Origin: Ursus arctos
Lineage: Eukaryota > Chordata > Mammalia > Carnivora > Ursidae
Length of the DNA stretch: 64,000 nucleotides
NCBI RefSeq assembly: GCF_023065955.2
Contig: NW_026622930.1
Span: 15,911,449 to 15,975,448, forward strand
Direction of reading: 5' to 3'
Numbering within the stretch: position 1 is the stretch's first letter; every line of letters begins with the position of its first letter. Shown piece by piece: positions 9,561 through 20,888 of this stretch. Position numbers and translations under genes: made by a program. Below the pieces are notes generated by a model. That model was not told where the DNA came from. It saw only the letters and a program-made list of their open reading frames with translations, and searched no databases.

Positions 9561-11535
9561 AATTGTGGAAGCTAACGTCATATTCTAGATCCTCAAGGCT
9601 AGATGTAATCAACTAACCAATGCCAATAAAAGAGGACTGCCATCTTCCTACCAGGCACTGGAAAAACATCTACTATGCATTTTAACTTTCTAGACACATT
9701 GGCCACTTTATATACCTTTGTTGTTTAATCTAATAGGAAGAATATTAGAGGACAACATATTGACCATGACAAGTGAATAAAGAGACCATGGGAAACACAA
9801 ATTTAACAGCAGCGATATCTCTTATATCATGTGGTTATCTGCCTGTTTTGGTTTTATGTGAGATGAACTTAACCCACACCAGTCTTCCTTATCCAAATTC
9901 AGATAGTTTCAAATTTTGTTTTGGAAAAAACAAAACAAAACACTGGTTAAACAACATTTTTTTTTTCTTTCTACATAAAACAAGGATATGAGACTTGGAA
10001 AAATTAGTGACAAAAATTAACATTATATATTGTCTTAGCATGTTTTTTTCCTTTTTGCCTGGATACATATCAAAGAAGAATACTTTTACTTCAATAAGAA
10101 TTGAGCCCATTTCTTTGAATATTTATATTAAGATTTGTCCTTCAATAATTCTATCTGAATGTATGTTGACACAGACACCAAACAAAGGATATGTTGTATT
10201 GCTACCTGACACCCAGTACATGATACATACTGAAACATTGTTGGCTGAATGCATAGAACGGGTGAATGAATGAATAAAATAATGATTCTCAACCAAGAAA
10301 CCATCATTAAAAAGAGAGAGTCAAGGGATTTTTGTTTTCAATATGTTCACAAATCTGACCGAAACTGAGCATTTTCCCACAATATGTTGCTCGAGGTTAA
10401 GTAAATCACCATGTTTCTTTCCTTTTGTCTGGAATTGGATCAGATCAATGTGCCATGTTGGATGTCTCATGCTGCGCAGAAACTCAACTGATACTTATAT
10501 GTCTGATTAAAAAGAGGAAATAGATTAGCTGTTACCTAATCAATGTGGTTGAATAGACAAGATTTTTCCAGAAGTGACTGATGAAAGGAAACAGTAAACT
10601 GTATTATTAATGGTTGGATATGTTGTATACAACTGCATTAAAATAATAGACAATTAAGGAAACATAGGAATAGTGCCTCATTTAACAGTATCTGATAAGT
10701 GTTAAAAAACTGAGTGCATATTCCTTAGATAATACTCCATTAAAAAGGCATGAAGGAAAGTAAAATTTGTGGTTAATCCAGGAGAACTCATACCTAGTTC
10801 GATTCAGTCAAGAACGTGATCCTAAATCTTTATTAGTGTTGCCAGGTATTATCCTCTTCCAGTTTCTAGGAATTTTCTACTATGGTTAAATTTGAAAAGC
10901 AATCCTGTAAAACAATAAAGGTTTTTGTTCCACGAACAGTGAAATAAGAAGTCACACTCCCAACCAGCCCTAATTCAACCTGAATTAAACATGTCGACTG
11001 TTGTATCTTAGAGTTGGTAGACTCTCTATTTTTTTTTTTTCTCAATTATGCATCCCTTTGGGATCTGTAAAGCTTGGTATAAATCTGGAAACCTCACAAA
11101 AACAGAATCTCATGAAATTTTCAGAGCTCTATGCCTTGATCAGGTTGAAAATATGCTGGCACAGCCAGCATCCGCTCCAGCCAAGTCATGGATGTGCACA
11201 GGGACCCAGCAGTCTGGAATGCAAAGCAACTTCACAAAGTAAGTTCAAAGTGATTTCAAAACTTCCCAGAAGTGCTGCCATAATTTCTGGGCAGTGGCTC
11301 AGGTATGAAAGTTCTTATTTCAAATGAATCTGTCCGGTAATTCCTGGCACAGCAATTCTAAATGGAAGGGAAGCAAAGCTCCCTTTTTCCTCAAGGTCAC
11401 CCAGGAGCATTATCCTCTCCAACATAAATATTACCCTTCAGTTCTCATTCACTAGAAAATGAGGCACCAGAAATTAGGTTTTACTTGTCTCTTTAATGAA
11501 GGAAATCAGCAATTACTTGAGGCCCCATTTTGTCA
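9561..11535. other. Mostly unique noncoding stretch
   Basis: No exon is recognised apart from a probable L2 tail at 10130-10285. Short frames at 9773-10273 and 11001-11327 are AT-rich and lack domains. The segment 11050-11240 is a little more GC-rich ('gctggcacagccagcatccg') but gives no identity. Confidence 0.45.
10130..10285 (+). mobile_element. Probable L2 3' end
   Basis: Ends in the L2-like arrangement 'catactgaaacattg' then 'gttggctgaatgcatagaa' then a (gaat)n tail 'tgaatgaatgaataaaataa', which resembles the 3' tail of old L2 LINEs. Diverged, so moderate confidence. Confidence 0.42.
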
Positions 11536-11712
11536 TATTCTGTATGAGACGCTTTATAAATGTTATCCCATTTCATCCCCATGAAAACCTTTTAATGTAA
11601 ATATTAGTATTCTTATGTCACTGCAGAGGCTCAGAGAGTTTGAGTAACTCACCCAAGGTCACACATCCAGGAGTATTAGGATTGAGATTTAAACCTAACT
11701 CTGATATGAAAC
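11536..11712 (-). mobile_element. MIR relic, antisense
   Basis: In order: 'gacgctttataaatgttatc', 'catttcatccccatgaaaac', 'gcagaggctcagagagttt' and 'cacccaaggtcacaca', ending near 'gattgagatttaaacc'. This is the complement of the MIR core and 3' half, among the clearest MIR copies here. Confidence 0.7.
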
Positions 11713-12534
11713 CCCCTCTTAGTATACCAAGAATCTGCTTTGGAAATGGCTTTATAGCAATGTAATATATTCTTGAAAAATGTTCTTATTTTTTAGTTTA
11801 TTTCTGAAATATGTACGTAATTCCTTCTCATTATGAGAGATTACAATAGCTCAAAATCCATTTCAGGAAGGTTCGCTAAATTCAAGGTGCTATGTGTTAA
11901 TAATGAAAAGTTGAATGACTATTTAAGCCTTGTAATTTCTAAATGATTTTATGAGTCTTATCAAATGCAGAAAGGAAATAATTCACCCAGTGATCATTGA
12001 TCTCAAGTAATTTTGTTTCGTCTTTTCTTTGGTTTCTCAGCCATCTTTCAGGGTTTCCTACAATCCATTTAATGGAAAATGAAGCTTAGAGCCAATAAAA
12101 TGGGGGTGGGGTAATGGGGAGAATGTTGGGCTCATAGAGATATAAGAATAGATGCAGGTGGCATATAGGCTTTGGGAGAGAATGACCAAATTTTTGTGAG
12201 AGTAACACTCACCCTCACGCCCTCCACCCAGAAAACTTCACCACGTCTATTACCACCCTTTACTCCTGGATATTTAGGCTGATTCCAGTTGGATCAGGCT
12301 CATTATGGATTACTCTAAGAGTAGGGCTTTCATTTATGGAGCATGGAATTTACCAGCATTGAGATGAATTTTTAAGGCAATCTTCTGAAGCTGTGAGTGG
12401 ATATTAAATTGCTAGAGTTTCCATAGGAGACTGACAGGACAGAGGGCTTAACTAAATTAAAATTAATAAATAAAAATATAAAAACCTGAAAACAGAGATG
12501 GTCAGTTGGATCGATCCTTAGGGACTGTCTGGTC
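11713..12534. other. Unique noncoding stretch
   Basis: Nothing recognised. An AT-rich run 'aaattaataaataaaaatat' lies near 12460-12482. Confidence 0.5.
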
Positions 12535-12655
12535 CAATTTCTATAATTTAAAACTGAGGCTAGGAAAATAATTTTTCCAAGTTTACAAAGCTGGCTGAGG
12601 TCGTATGCAAATCCAGCGCTGTGATTTCAAAGCGTGTACTCTTTAATGATTAGCA
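12535..12655 (-). mobile_element. MIR relic, antisense
   Basis: Reads 'aaaactgaggctaggaaa', then 'tttccaagtttacaaagctg', then a 'ggctgaggtcgtatgcaaa' stretch, consistent with an antisense MIR core. It abuts a sense MIR relic just downstream. Confidence 0.52.
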
Positions 12656-12800
12656 ACCTTCTTTGGCTTTGAGCAGCTAACTTCTCTGAGATTTTATTTT
12701 ATTATCTAGAAAACAGGCTGATAACACCCACCTCCCAGGGCAATAATGAGGCGTATATGATAGCGTGTGTGGAGTGTGGCGCTGAGCGCCTTCGTAAGCC
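12656..12800 (+). mobile_element. MIR relic, sense
   Basis: Shows 'gctaacttctctgagatttt', 'ttatctagaaaacaggctg', 'cacctcccagggcaataatg' and 'gtggcgctgagcgcctt', in the order of a sense MIR. It lies head-to-head with the antisense copy at 12535-12655. Confidence 0.58.
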
Positions 12801-13129
12801 GTTCCTGAGGCTTGCAACAGTGGCGAAGCAGTCCCGCTATTGTGAAATTTGGGAGAGAAACTGTGCCTGAAATTCAGGCATTACTGCTCAGCTGAATGCC
12901 CTTTCCAATAAAGCATGTTTTAATTTCCTCAAACAAAGTTCATTATTTGTGGAAGATTGTTTGGAGAGTTTGGCAATATGCAATTTGGACTTACTGTTTT
13001 TATTAAAAGCTTACATAGAATATTTTTCTATGCATCATTTGTGACTGCCTTTTGGAGAAAAAAAAAAGAAAAAGAAAGCAACACACACATTTGGATTCAA
13101 TTTCCATATCTTCAGATGACTAACCACGT

Positions 13130-13245
13130 TATCGTCTGTGAATCATTTTCGTCTGTGAACTTTAAATTCCTCATCTACAAGAAGGGGACAAATGCTCCCC
13201 CCCCACGCAAGTATCATCGTAAGGATTAACGTTTTAAAACAAATG
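13130..13245 (+). mobile_element. MIR relic, sense
   Basis: Contains 'ttcctcatctacaagaagg' followed by 'atcatcgtaaggattaacg', the sense MIR core order. Diverged. The 90-codon frame at 12957-13229 runs across it and is not a gene. Confidence 0.48.
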
Positions 13246-14118
13246 TGAACATACTATTTCATCTTAATGTGCTTCAGTTTGTGCTTAAATGCAAAAGTTT
13301 TATCTGGCTAGCTGTCTGGCAGAGAGGCTAGCTGTAACAGCATGTGCTTCTCATGGGGCCCCAGGTAACTCTTTTATTGGGGTCTAGGCCTCACTGTCCA
13401 TATACAGTTCATAGAATTATTTTTTAAAAATCAAAATAAAGTATATTAAGTGCCTGGCAGAATGCATTTAAGACATTGTAACATAATATAACTATTTTCA
13501 GTAGACCTGAAAAGAAAAAGTCACACAATCCTTATTTTTATCTGAGTCCTAACCCTCTTAGCTTCATGCAGTGAAGAGTAAAATTACCCTGTTACTCATC
13601 CCCAGTTTCTTTCCAGTACCTGAAATTATTTTGGGGGCTCAGAGGCATCAATATGTGTGATTCTGAATTTTGATAGAACCATGAAATACCCCTTCTGAAT
13701 TTCTACAAACGTGTGGCTATTAGTAAGCTGGCTGGACTGCTCTGTTAGAAGCAATCTGCTTATTATAATAAAAATCAGGGGGCATTTTGTGCCTAGTGGA
13801 GGAGGGCGTGAGAAGTGTGCTGGCTGGGTTTGTTCCTATGGTAATAGCAGCAATTGAGCAGACGCCCTGGAGGCAGTTGGCTGTCACTGTCATGTTGGCT
13901 AATAGTGGCAGGGTGACATCGATCCACATGGACAACTTTATTCATCTCTCCAGCCAAAAACCTAATCACTTTGCTGATTCTTCCTCAGTCTAGCAGGTAG
14001 TGAATGACAGTCATTTAAAACCTCAAACTTTGAAAGTCAATGTACTAGAGCTCAAAGGGAAACTACGGGGGCAAGTCAAACACTGGGCTCATTATGAATT
14101 AAGTTGTCAGTTCTTGAG

Positions 14119-14121
<3 letters not shown>
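13246..14121. other. Unique stretch, possible conserved element at 13.70-13.99 kb
   Basis: No repeat or exon is recognised. The block 13700-13993 is stop-poor on both strands (frames 13787-13993 plus and 13720-13935 minus), has balanced composition and contains 'gttcctatggtaat' near 13828-13841, a weaker relative of an RFX X-box. It looks more like an old functional noncoding element than a coding exon, but only alignment to other mammals could show this. Confidence 0.35.

Positions 14122-14154
<33 letters not shown>
14122..14154. repeat. (TG)n microsatellite
   Basis: About 16 uninterrupted TG units, then 'tatgctag'. Alternating purine-pyrimidine sequence, likely length-polymorphic and able to adopt Z-DNA. 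Confidence 0.95.
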
Positions 14155-14157
<3 letters not shown>

Positions 14158-14984
14158 CTAGATGAGTGCTTGCTGTGGCAGGTGCAGAGAAGTCCTCCCA
14201 GTGTCCCTTTCAAGGAGGGACAGCTTCCCAGCTGTAGAGTGTGTGGTCACAGTATCTTTCAGCTCTCAGTGGCTTCAGGGTCTGCCTCAGCTTCTGAGAG
14301 CTTCCTTGCTTAAGCTCACATCCTTCTGGAACAGTGACAGTCCATGGTGGAGCCAGGCAGGATTATGCAGTGTTTTCTAGGGCTGGCTACTAGGCTAGCT
14401 GAGCTTTCTCTAGGCTTTGGCAGGCCTGTATTGAACTTTTTCCTCAGTCCCATCCTTCTTCAGGTCTGTTCCTTTCCCAGGTTTTCATCTCTAACCACTG
14501 TCTTACCCCTGAGACTCCCTCTCAGTCTCTGCTCCTAGAGGACTCAACCTCTAACATAGGTTATGAGGGTCTCCAATTTAGCAAGACACAAATGGAGTTT
14601 TAACTCTGATCACTCACAGCTCAGCTGGCAATGGGGAACCCATCATTGCAGGTGGGTGAAATACAGCCTCTCCATAAGATGGCCTTCCCATTGATAAAAT
14701 GTTGACCTGTGGTAAGTCAAGAGGATATTTGGTGGAAGAGAATATTTTGTTGGATAGGAAATTCAGGCAATTGAGAGGCACAAGAAAAGAGTAGCTGTAA
14801 GCATAAAGCATTAGATGGTTATTGCTAAGAGTCATTACTGTTCTACATAAAGATAAATGAATCTCTGAGGGAATAACACAGATTTGAATGTCAGGTGCGA
14901 AACAGAGGGACTCTTTGGATGCAGACAACAAAATCCTCATTTCCTCTAGTGGGCATGTAGAGAAATCAAGGAGCAAGCCTATTT
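14155..14984. other. Uncharacterised stretch upstream of the ERVL relic
   Basis: No firm identity. Frames at 14162-14538 (plus) and 14614-14976 (minus, 120 codons) show no domain. The part after about 14590 directly precedes the retroviral relic and could be a more decayed portion of it, but I cannot align it by eye. Confidence 0.35.
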
Positions 14985-16135
14985 ATTCATCAAAGTGGCT
15001 GAACTTTAGAGTTAAATGCCCAAATAAGATATATATGATATGTCAAGATTAGGACCCTGTTTGAAAACAAAAGCCAAAACCTGGTACCCTGACATCTTCA
15101 TGGATTCATTCAAAGATGTTGACTTCCTAGGCTCCCTAGAAGAAGAAGATCCAGAGAACTGCCACATTAGTAAACATGTAGGTGCTCAATGGTTAGAGGC
15201 CTCTAGGACAGGGCCTCCAAATCAAAAAACAAACAAACAAACAAAAAAACCTATCTTTGTATTTTGCACATCCTACAATGAAGAATGAAGCAAAACTCCT
15301 GGGAGTTTTGGGGGTGGCATACTCTACACCAAGGATAGTGGTCTAGCACATCTACTACGCCACTCTGCGTGGGCCCCGAATAGGCTAGAGCTACTGCAGG
15401 TGTAAGCTATGCTGCCACTTAGATCATACAGTCTGGCAGACCACATGATGTTGGAAGGAGTATTGGTGGAAAAATAGCTTCCGTATATAGACAAAATTTG
15501 GAAGATCAAAATTTGGAAGACAAAATTTGGAAGGGTCAAGAGGGTCTGGAATTCAGACATATAGGTAGACAAATGGGAGTGGACACCAAGAGTCCAGATC
15601 TTTTTATCACATATTGATGCTTACAGAGAGCATAAACTATGGGAAAGACACTGAAACAACCAAGTATAAAATGTAACTGGCCAACTGATGTCAACCAGCC
15701 TCTGTCATCAGCCGCTATAGATCTGAAACAATGAGCACATGAACATATTTCTCCATGATAGAAGAGATGGAAGCCCAACAGCATGGAATTCCAATTTAAG
15801 AAAGCTCATTTAGTTGTTTCAGGCTCTGAATGTCCAACTCCCTAACAATGTTGAGCCACTGGTATGACACCATTTTGAGGAGCCCAACTGACCACTGGAT
15901 GGCAAGTTGACTATATTCTGCCTCTTCCATCCTGAAGAGACAGGAATTTATTCTTTTTTTTATAGCCGTTTATTCTTAATGAATAGATACATATTGCATT
16001 TACAGGTTTGCCTTTCCTGCCCTCAGGGACTCAGCCAAGATCACTTCCTATTCACAAATTACTTGAAATGCATTGTGATAAGATCCCACATAAGATCATG
16101 CCAGACAAAGGGATACACTTTATGATAGAAGAGGT
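14985..16135 (+). mobile_element. Endogenous retrovirus relic, ERVL-like pol
   Basis: Decayed class III (ERVL) retroviral internal sequence in sense orientation. The best blocks are 15393-15470 ('gtgtaagctatgctgccact' through a 'catacagtctggcagaccac' stretch), 15690-15730 ('accagcctctgtcatcagcc') and 15865-16030 ('gtatgacaccattttgag', 'ggcaagttgactatattctg', 'aggtttgcctttcctgccct'). The last blocks correspond to the integrase core. The distance between the first and second block looks shorter than in intact elements, suggesting an internal deletion of the RNase H part. A local triplication lies at 15492-15533. Every frame is broken by stops and indels. No LTR was recognised on either side. 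14985-15300 is the less certain part. Confidence 0.62.
15492..15533. repeat. Three-copy short tandem repeat in the ERVL relic
   Basis: The 13-mer caaaatttggaag occurs at 15492-15504, 15507-15519 and 15521-15533, separated by one or two bases. A small local amplification within the retroviral relic. Confidence 0.85.
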
Positions 16136-16697
16136 ATAAAGGTATCCTCAGAAGTATCCTTTGCTAAAGAAAGCATTAGAGTCATTCAAGAAAGATTTTC
16201 CTTGATGTCGTTTAAAAAAAATGAATAAGTGGTCTTTATACATGAGTCATTACAGCAGAAAATTAACATTCTCATCAAAATGGCTTGACACAGTAAGCAA
16301 AAGTGATCTTCATGTGATTAAGTCTTGGATCAAACATCAGTAAAAATAAATAGCATTATAATATGTCTTGTTAAATACATTTCAGAAAGGTGACCAGACC
16401 ATTGTGATGAGGCTATCTATGTGGTTTTCTATTATTCTGAGTTGACAAAATGGTAAAATTAAATATATTATGTATAGGTATGCATGTAATTATTTATTTA
16501 TGTACTTGTTTATTACTGAGAGGTAATTACCCATGAATATCCAACATTTTAGCACATCTTGTGACCAGAGACACTGAAAACCTTTGTTCTGGCAATTTCC
16601 TCAAGGAAGTGTATGTATATAGTAGAGAGTATTGGAAAATAGGGATAGTGTCTCCCTTCAGAACAAACAGAAGTCATGCTCATGACTGTTATAAAAG
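16136..16697. other. Unique AT-rich stretch
   Basis: Nothing recognised. It contains short AT-rich runs near 16460-16510 ('taattatttatttatgtac'). Confidence 0.5.
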
Positions 16698-16710
16698 ATC
16701 AAATTCCCTA

Positions 16711-16905
16711 GGGATGCCTGGATGGCTCAGTCGGTTAGGTATCTACCTTCAGCTCAGATTATGATCTCAGGGTCCTGGGATCAAATCCCACATAGGGTTC
16801 CCTGCTCAGTGGGGAGTCCTCTTCTCCCTCTCCCCCTGACCCTCTGCCCTGCTCTCCCCCCTCTCTCTCACTCTCAGATAAATAAATAAAATCTCAAAAA
16901 AAAAA
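16711..16905 (+). mobile_element. CAN-SINE (older type), plus strand
   Basis: Head 'gggatgcctggatggctcag' through body 'ctgctcagtggggagtcctc' to a tail 'ataaataaataaaatctc' plus A-run. Target-site duplications atcaaattcccta (16698-16710) and atcagattcccta (16906-16918) differ by one base. The body has the 'ctgctcagtggggag' arrangement of the broader caniform family, not the bear/pinniped body. Confidence 0.95.
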
Positions 16906-16918
16906 ATCAGATTCCCTA

Positions 16919-18949
16919 AGCTCTGGGTTCCTCTCTGGTGATGCAACCCACTGCAAGTGCCACCTGTCCTCTTCTCCATCTCCTGTGGGAGTTGGGGTTC
17001 AGGGAACCAGTGAAAGGAAATACGGATACTTTGGCTACTGCTATTGCTTTGAGTAAGCAAGTCCTTTGTCTCTGACTCTGGAATCTCATGCTTTCTGCCA
17101 ACATCCATGTAACTGTGACAAATTAACTTATTACCTTGAAGATAAGGTAAAAATCTCAGACTCTTCACTGTTCTTGCTATTTATTTATTTATATAGAGAG
17201 TTCTGAGTAGATAGTATGTCTTTTAGACATTTTCTTTTTCAAAACATTAATATTCTTTCCTTCCTCACAGGTGCTTGGTAGTAATCAAGATAAGATTGGC
17301 GTTCTGTTATGAAGTTGGAGAAGGTACATATATCTTCTTTGTGTAAGAAAGGAATTTCCTTCTCTGCTGTGGTCTACACAGAACCAGTAAGGAATATGCA
17401 TATATATTCAATCCCCAAAGCCTATATTTTTATAATTTTTTTCAGCAGTCCTAATTGAATCTCTCTTCACTACACTGACTGTAACTATGACTAGCTATTA
17501 AATTAGCCAAAAGAGAGCTTCATCTAAAAATTCTGCAATATGCCATATTTCCTTCAGAATCTGACATCACAGTATACTTCACCCTTTTTACAAAACACAT
17601 CCATCATCAAAAAGGTAGAGAACAGTTGTACTTATTTACTGGCAAAATACATTTTTGTATTGCATATCTTCTTTCTAACATCAAAATTGTATTCAGGAGT
17701 ACCCTAACAAAACACTCTGCTTGAGAGCATGTCAAAAAAGGCTGGATTTATGCTTCTCGTGACAGCCATAACTTGGCCACAATGCATGTAATTAAAATAT
17801 CAATTTAACAACCTGTACAATAACACAGTTCTATAAACATGCAGGAAACAGTAAGTTACAGCAGTTACAGGTCCTCCCTCCAGGGTTGAATTTCCTTTTT
17901 GTCAAGTATTCATGTTGACGGCCAGACAGTATGTCCTTAAGGGATAGGGAGTGACAGCTGTCTGCTGGTCTCCCTCTCCTTTCCCCGGTCTCTTGTAAGC
18001 CTTCTTCCCCTACCCTCCGTGCCCTGCTCCTTGCTGTGCAGCCCTGTAATTCTCGATGGCTCACTTTGAAAGTGATCTCTGTGGCCCCTTGGGCTCTTTA
18101 GAGAGAAGGTAATGCATAACTAGCCAGCCACACCGAGGGCTTTATTGAAAAAGTAAGTCATTTGGTACATTCACACAACAAAGTCTAGTCAGCCTTTCTC
18201 TAGAGGGCATCTGATTTGGAGCTGGAGTTTTCCCTCATGAGAAGTTCAGGCATCATACCGTGAAGTAAGACTAAAAGGCGATATTGGATAAACTGCTCAT
18301 GAACTGACAAGAGTTCAGACTCTGAAGAGAATCTACACCGGCTTTTTGTACAATAAGAACAGACTCAGTGCCGCACAGCTTTTCTTTAAAAGCATGTAAG
18401 AATGAGAAAAGCTAATAAAAATGTACTCTCTTATCATAGAGATGGTTTGAACATTCCGGTTTAATTCTGGACATGCTAGGCTCTCCCTTGGTTCCTGGTG
18501 TGTCTCCTTTTTCACCTGTGGGTGCTGCTTGGCAAACATGGTGTTTATTTCCTTGTTAGGCTTTTACTTAATCTCTCTCTCTATTGAATTTGCCTCTACA
18601 GCACACAGTTCATCTATCTTACCTTTCTCTCTAGCCTGAAGAATTTCTCCTAGGAAGGGACATCCAGCTTGATCCCATTTATTTTGCTGCCCGGGAATCA
18701 GCATGGATGAAACGAGGTGGAGTGGAGGCGGGCAGGAAGGGCAGGGCAGAAAAATATTATTCTATCTTTAGCTTTTTCTCTGTGAGGAATCATCTTGGTG
18801 GCAGCTGAGGTACGAGAATCGGCAGCTCAGTTCTTGAAAATTCTTTGAGCTGTTTTGGGAATTCTAAGCTAAAGGAACTCTTGAGGCTTTGGGAAATGTA
18901 CTAGTAGTGAGAACCCCCAAAATCTTTTCCTAAAAGCAATACAGCATCA
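16919..18949. other. Unique noncoding stretch, GC-richer block at 17.83-18.12 kb
   Basis: No repeat or exon is recognised. The block 17830-18120 is more GC-rich and has a 77-codon minus-strand frame (17831-18064), but no start or splice context and no domain. Pyrimidine-rich runs occur at 17960-18010 and 18560-18585. Confidence 0.42.
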
Positions 18950-19140
18950 AACACAGTGTGGGATTCAAGCCCCAGGCGAGGAGCTTGGATGAGGCACTCA
19001 ACTGGGATTTCAGTTCTGACATTTGTAAAAATGATGGTCACAATAAAATCTACCTCACATCGTTCTTATGAGGATTCGAAGAATTGTGCGTGTATAGAAC
19101 ATCGAGCAATTTCCCCCCATATTACTACAAATCCCATTAG
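18950..19140 (+). mobile_element. MIR relic, sense
   Basis: Contains 'gggattcaagcccca', 'aggcactcaactggga', 'atttgtaaaaatgatggtca' and 'cttatgaggattcgaagaat' in the order of a sense MIR. The frame 18956-19174 coincides with it. Confidence 0.5.
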
Positions 19141-20804
19141 TAAAAAAATGATGGTATTCATTATTGTTATATGACCAGAATAGGACCAGAGAGTCCTGGA
19201 GAAAAAATAAGGAATCCATATAATGGCCCCTCCATGTGAGCTGGTGTGGGTTAGACCACCACGTGCCATAGAAGACAGTATTGACTTGTACTCTTACTAG
19301 TAAAATCCTGCAAGTGCTTCGTATTTTTAAGTTTCGTATATTTAAGAACGCGGGGCCCTATGCTATGATCTCCATCTGATTGATCGTGTGACCTCTCTGT
19401 CATCTGGAATCACTCACACAGCTGTGCCAACTGATCCTCATAACAACACAATAACCTCCTGAGGGCCTGGAGGGTTGCATTGTAAACAGAAATCGCTTCT
19501 GTGTATGCTCTAAGTCTACTCAGAACAGAACGAAAATGGAAGTCTCCTGGTCCTGGAACCAACCCCAAACTCTACATTGCAGCCTTAAAAAGCAGAACAA
19601 AACCGTCTTCATTTGAATGTATACAGCTGGTCTCTAAGAAGATCTCCAAAGTAGAAGCAAACTGAGCTCCAACTTTGGAAAGTCAAAATAAAGAGGAGTT
19701 GATGTATAAAAATGATGCTAGCCCTGGAGCAAAGAGGGCTTCCCTCTGAGACAGGATGGATCACACGCCAGGGCCGAGAAAAGCTTCCCGTGGCTGCAAG
19801 GTATAGTGCAGTCACGAAGATTGAAAGCCAAGAGCCCCACTTGTTGGGATCATGAATAAAACCCTGTGGCACCTTTGATAAGACTGTTACCCTTGGAGCA
19901 GGATCAAATTCCATTGGGGAGGCTGCATTCCCCATCTATTTTTCAATGGCTTCTATAATGCCATCTTGCTCTAAGTTACTCTGTCATTCATCATTTACCT
20001 CATTTCCTCTCATACTTTAGAAACTATAATAATAAAAACTCATCACATAATGGCTAATACACCTTGCCAAGGCAAAACAAAACAAAGCGGCCATTAACAG
20101 TGGAAAGACCTTTAAAAATTTTTTCACCAGTTCCCTGGGGTCATGCAGGGAAAAAGAAAAAAAAAAAAAGCTTATTATACAAGAGAAATTATCTAGAAAA
20201 ATATGGGGTCAAGGACTGAAATTGACCTGGTTGCTGATCAATTCATAGCCTAATTAATTATTGACTATGTATCTACATAATCACTGATGTCCTTGATAAT
20301 TGATGGCTTAGACATTTCCCACTTACCTTTGAGGATTTTTCACTTCTGCAAATCTATTTGTAGGATTTTTCTTTCCGTCTCGGTTGCGCACTGCTATTGA
20401 TAAGGCATAAGAATTGACTTTAGGTGTCATTTGTAACTCAAAAACACCTGCTGACATCAAATCCATAGCGAGACCTGAGTCATCAGCCACATGGAAATGC
20501 TCCCTGGTTGTACTTCGGCTTGGGGTACTGAGTCAGAGATGGACGTCAGAGGACATCGACAGCTGACCATTACTCATACCCTCATTAGCTCTGCTTTACG
20601 TGAACCTGCAGGTTCTGAAACCCTTGCACTTATCCGGCCTTTTTAATCACAAATTGAGGTTTAAACATCTGTTAGCCAAGTAGCCCAGGCACATAGATCA
20701 TTGTGATTTGTCAGTGAGTTAAGGTGATTTCTTAAAACAGCAAAGCGTCATCAAATTTTTGAAATAGAAGAAATCAAGGTAGAATTCTGTCTGGCTCTCC
20801 CCCC
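19141..20804. other. Unique noncoding stretch
   Basis: No exon is recognised. A short MIR-like piece ('actgatcctcataacaac') near 19428-19460 is too short to call. The block 20330-20620 is balanced in composition and carries an AP-1-like tgagtca (20529-20535) and a CRE-like ggacgtca (20541-20548). The minus-strand frame 19609-19935 (108 codons) lacks any domain. Confidence 0.4.
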
Positions 20805-20835
20805 TTCTCTTTCTCTCTTTCTCTCTCTCTCTCTC

Positions 20836-20885
<50 letters not shown>
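20805..20885. repeat. Compound (TC)n-(CA)n microsatellite
   Basis: A pyrimidine tract of mostly TC units (20805-20840) passes directly into about 22 CA units (20841-20885). Minus-strand frames that read VCVCVCV and EREREKERK here are translation artefacts of the repeat. Confidence 0.96.

Positions 20886-20888
<3 letters not shown>

Noticed and set aside
14614..14976. A 120-codon minus-strand frame
   Set aside because: No domain, no splice or promoter context, and it lies directly upstream of and possibly within a retroviral relic of opposite orientation.
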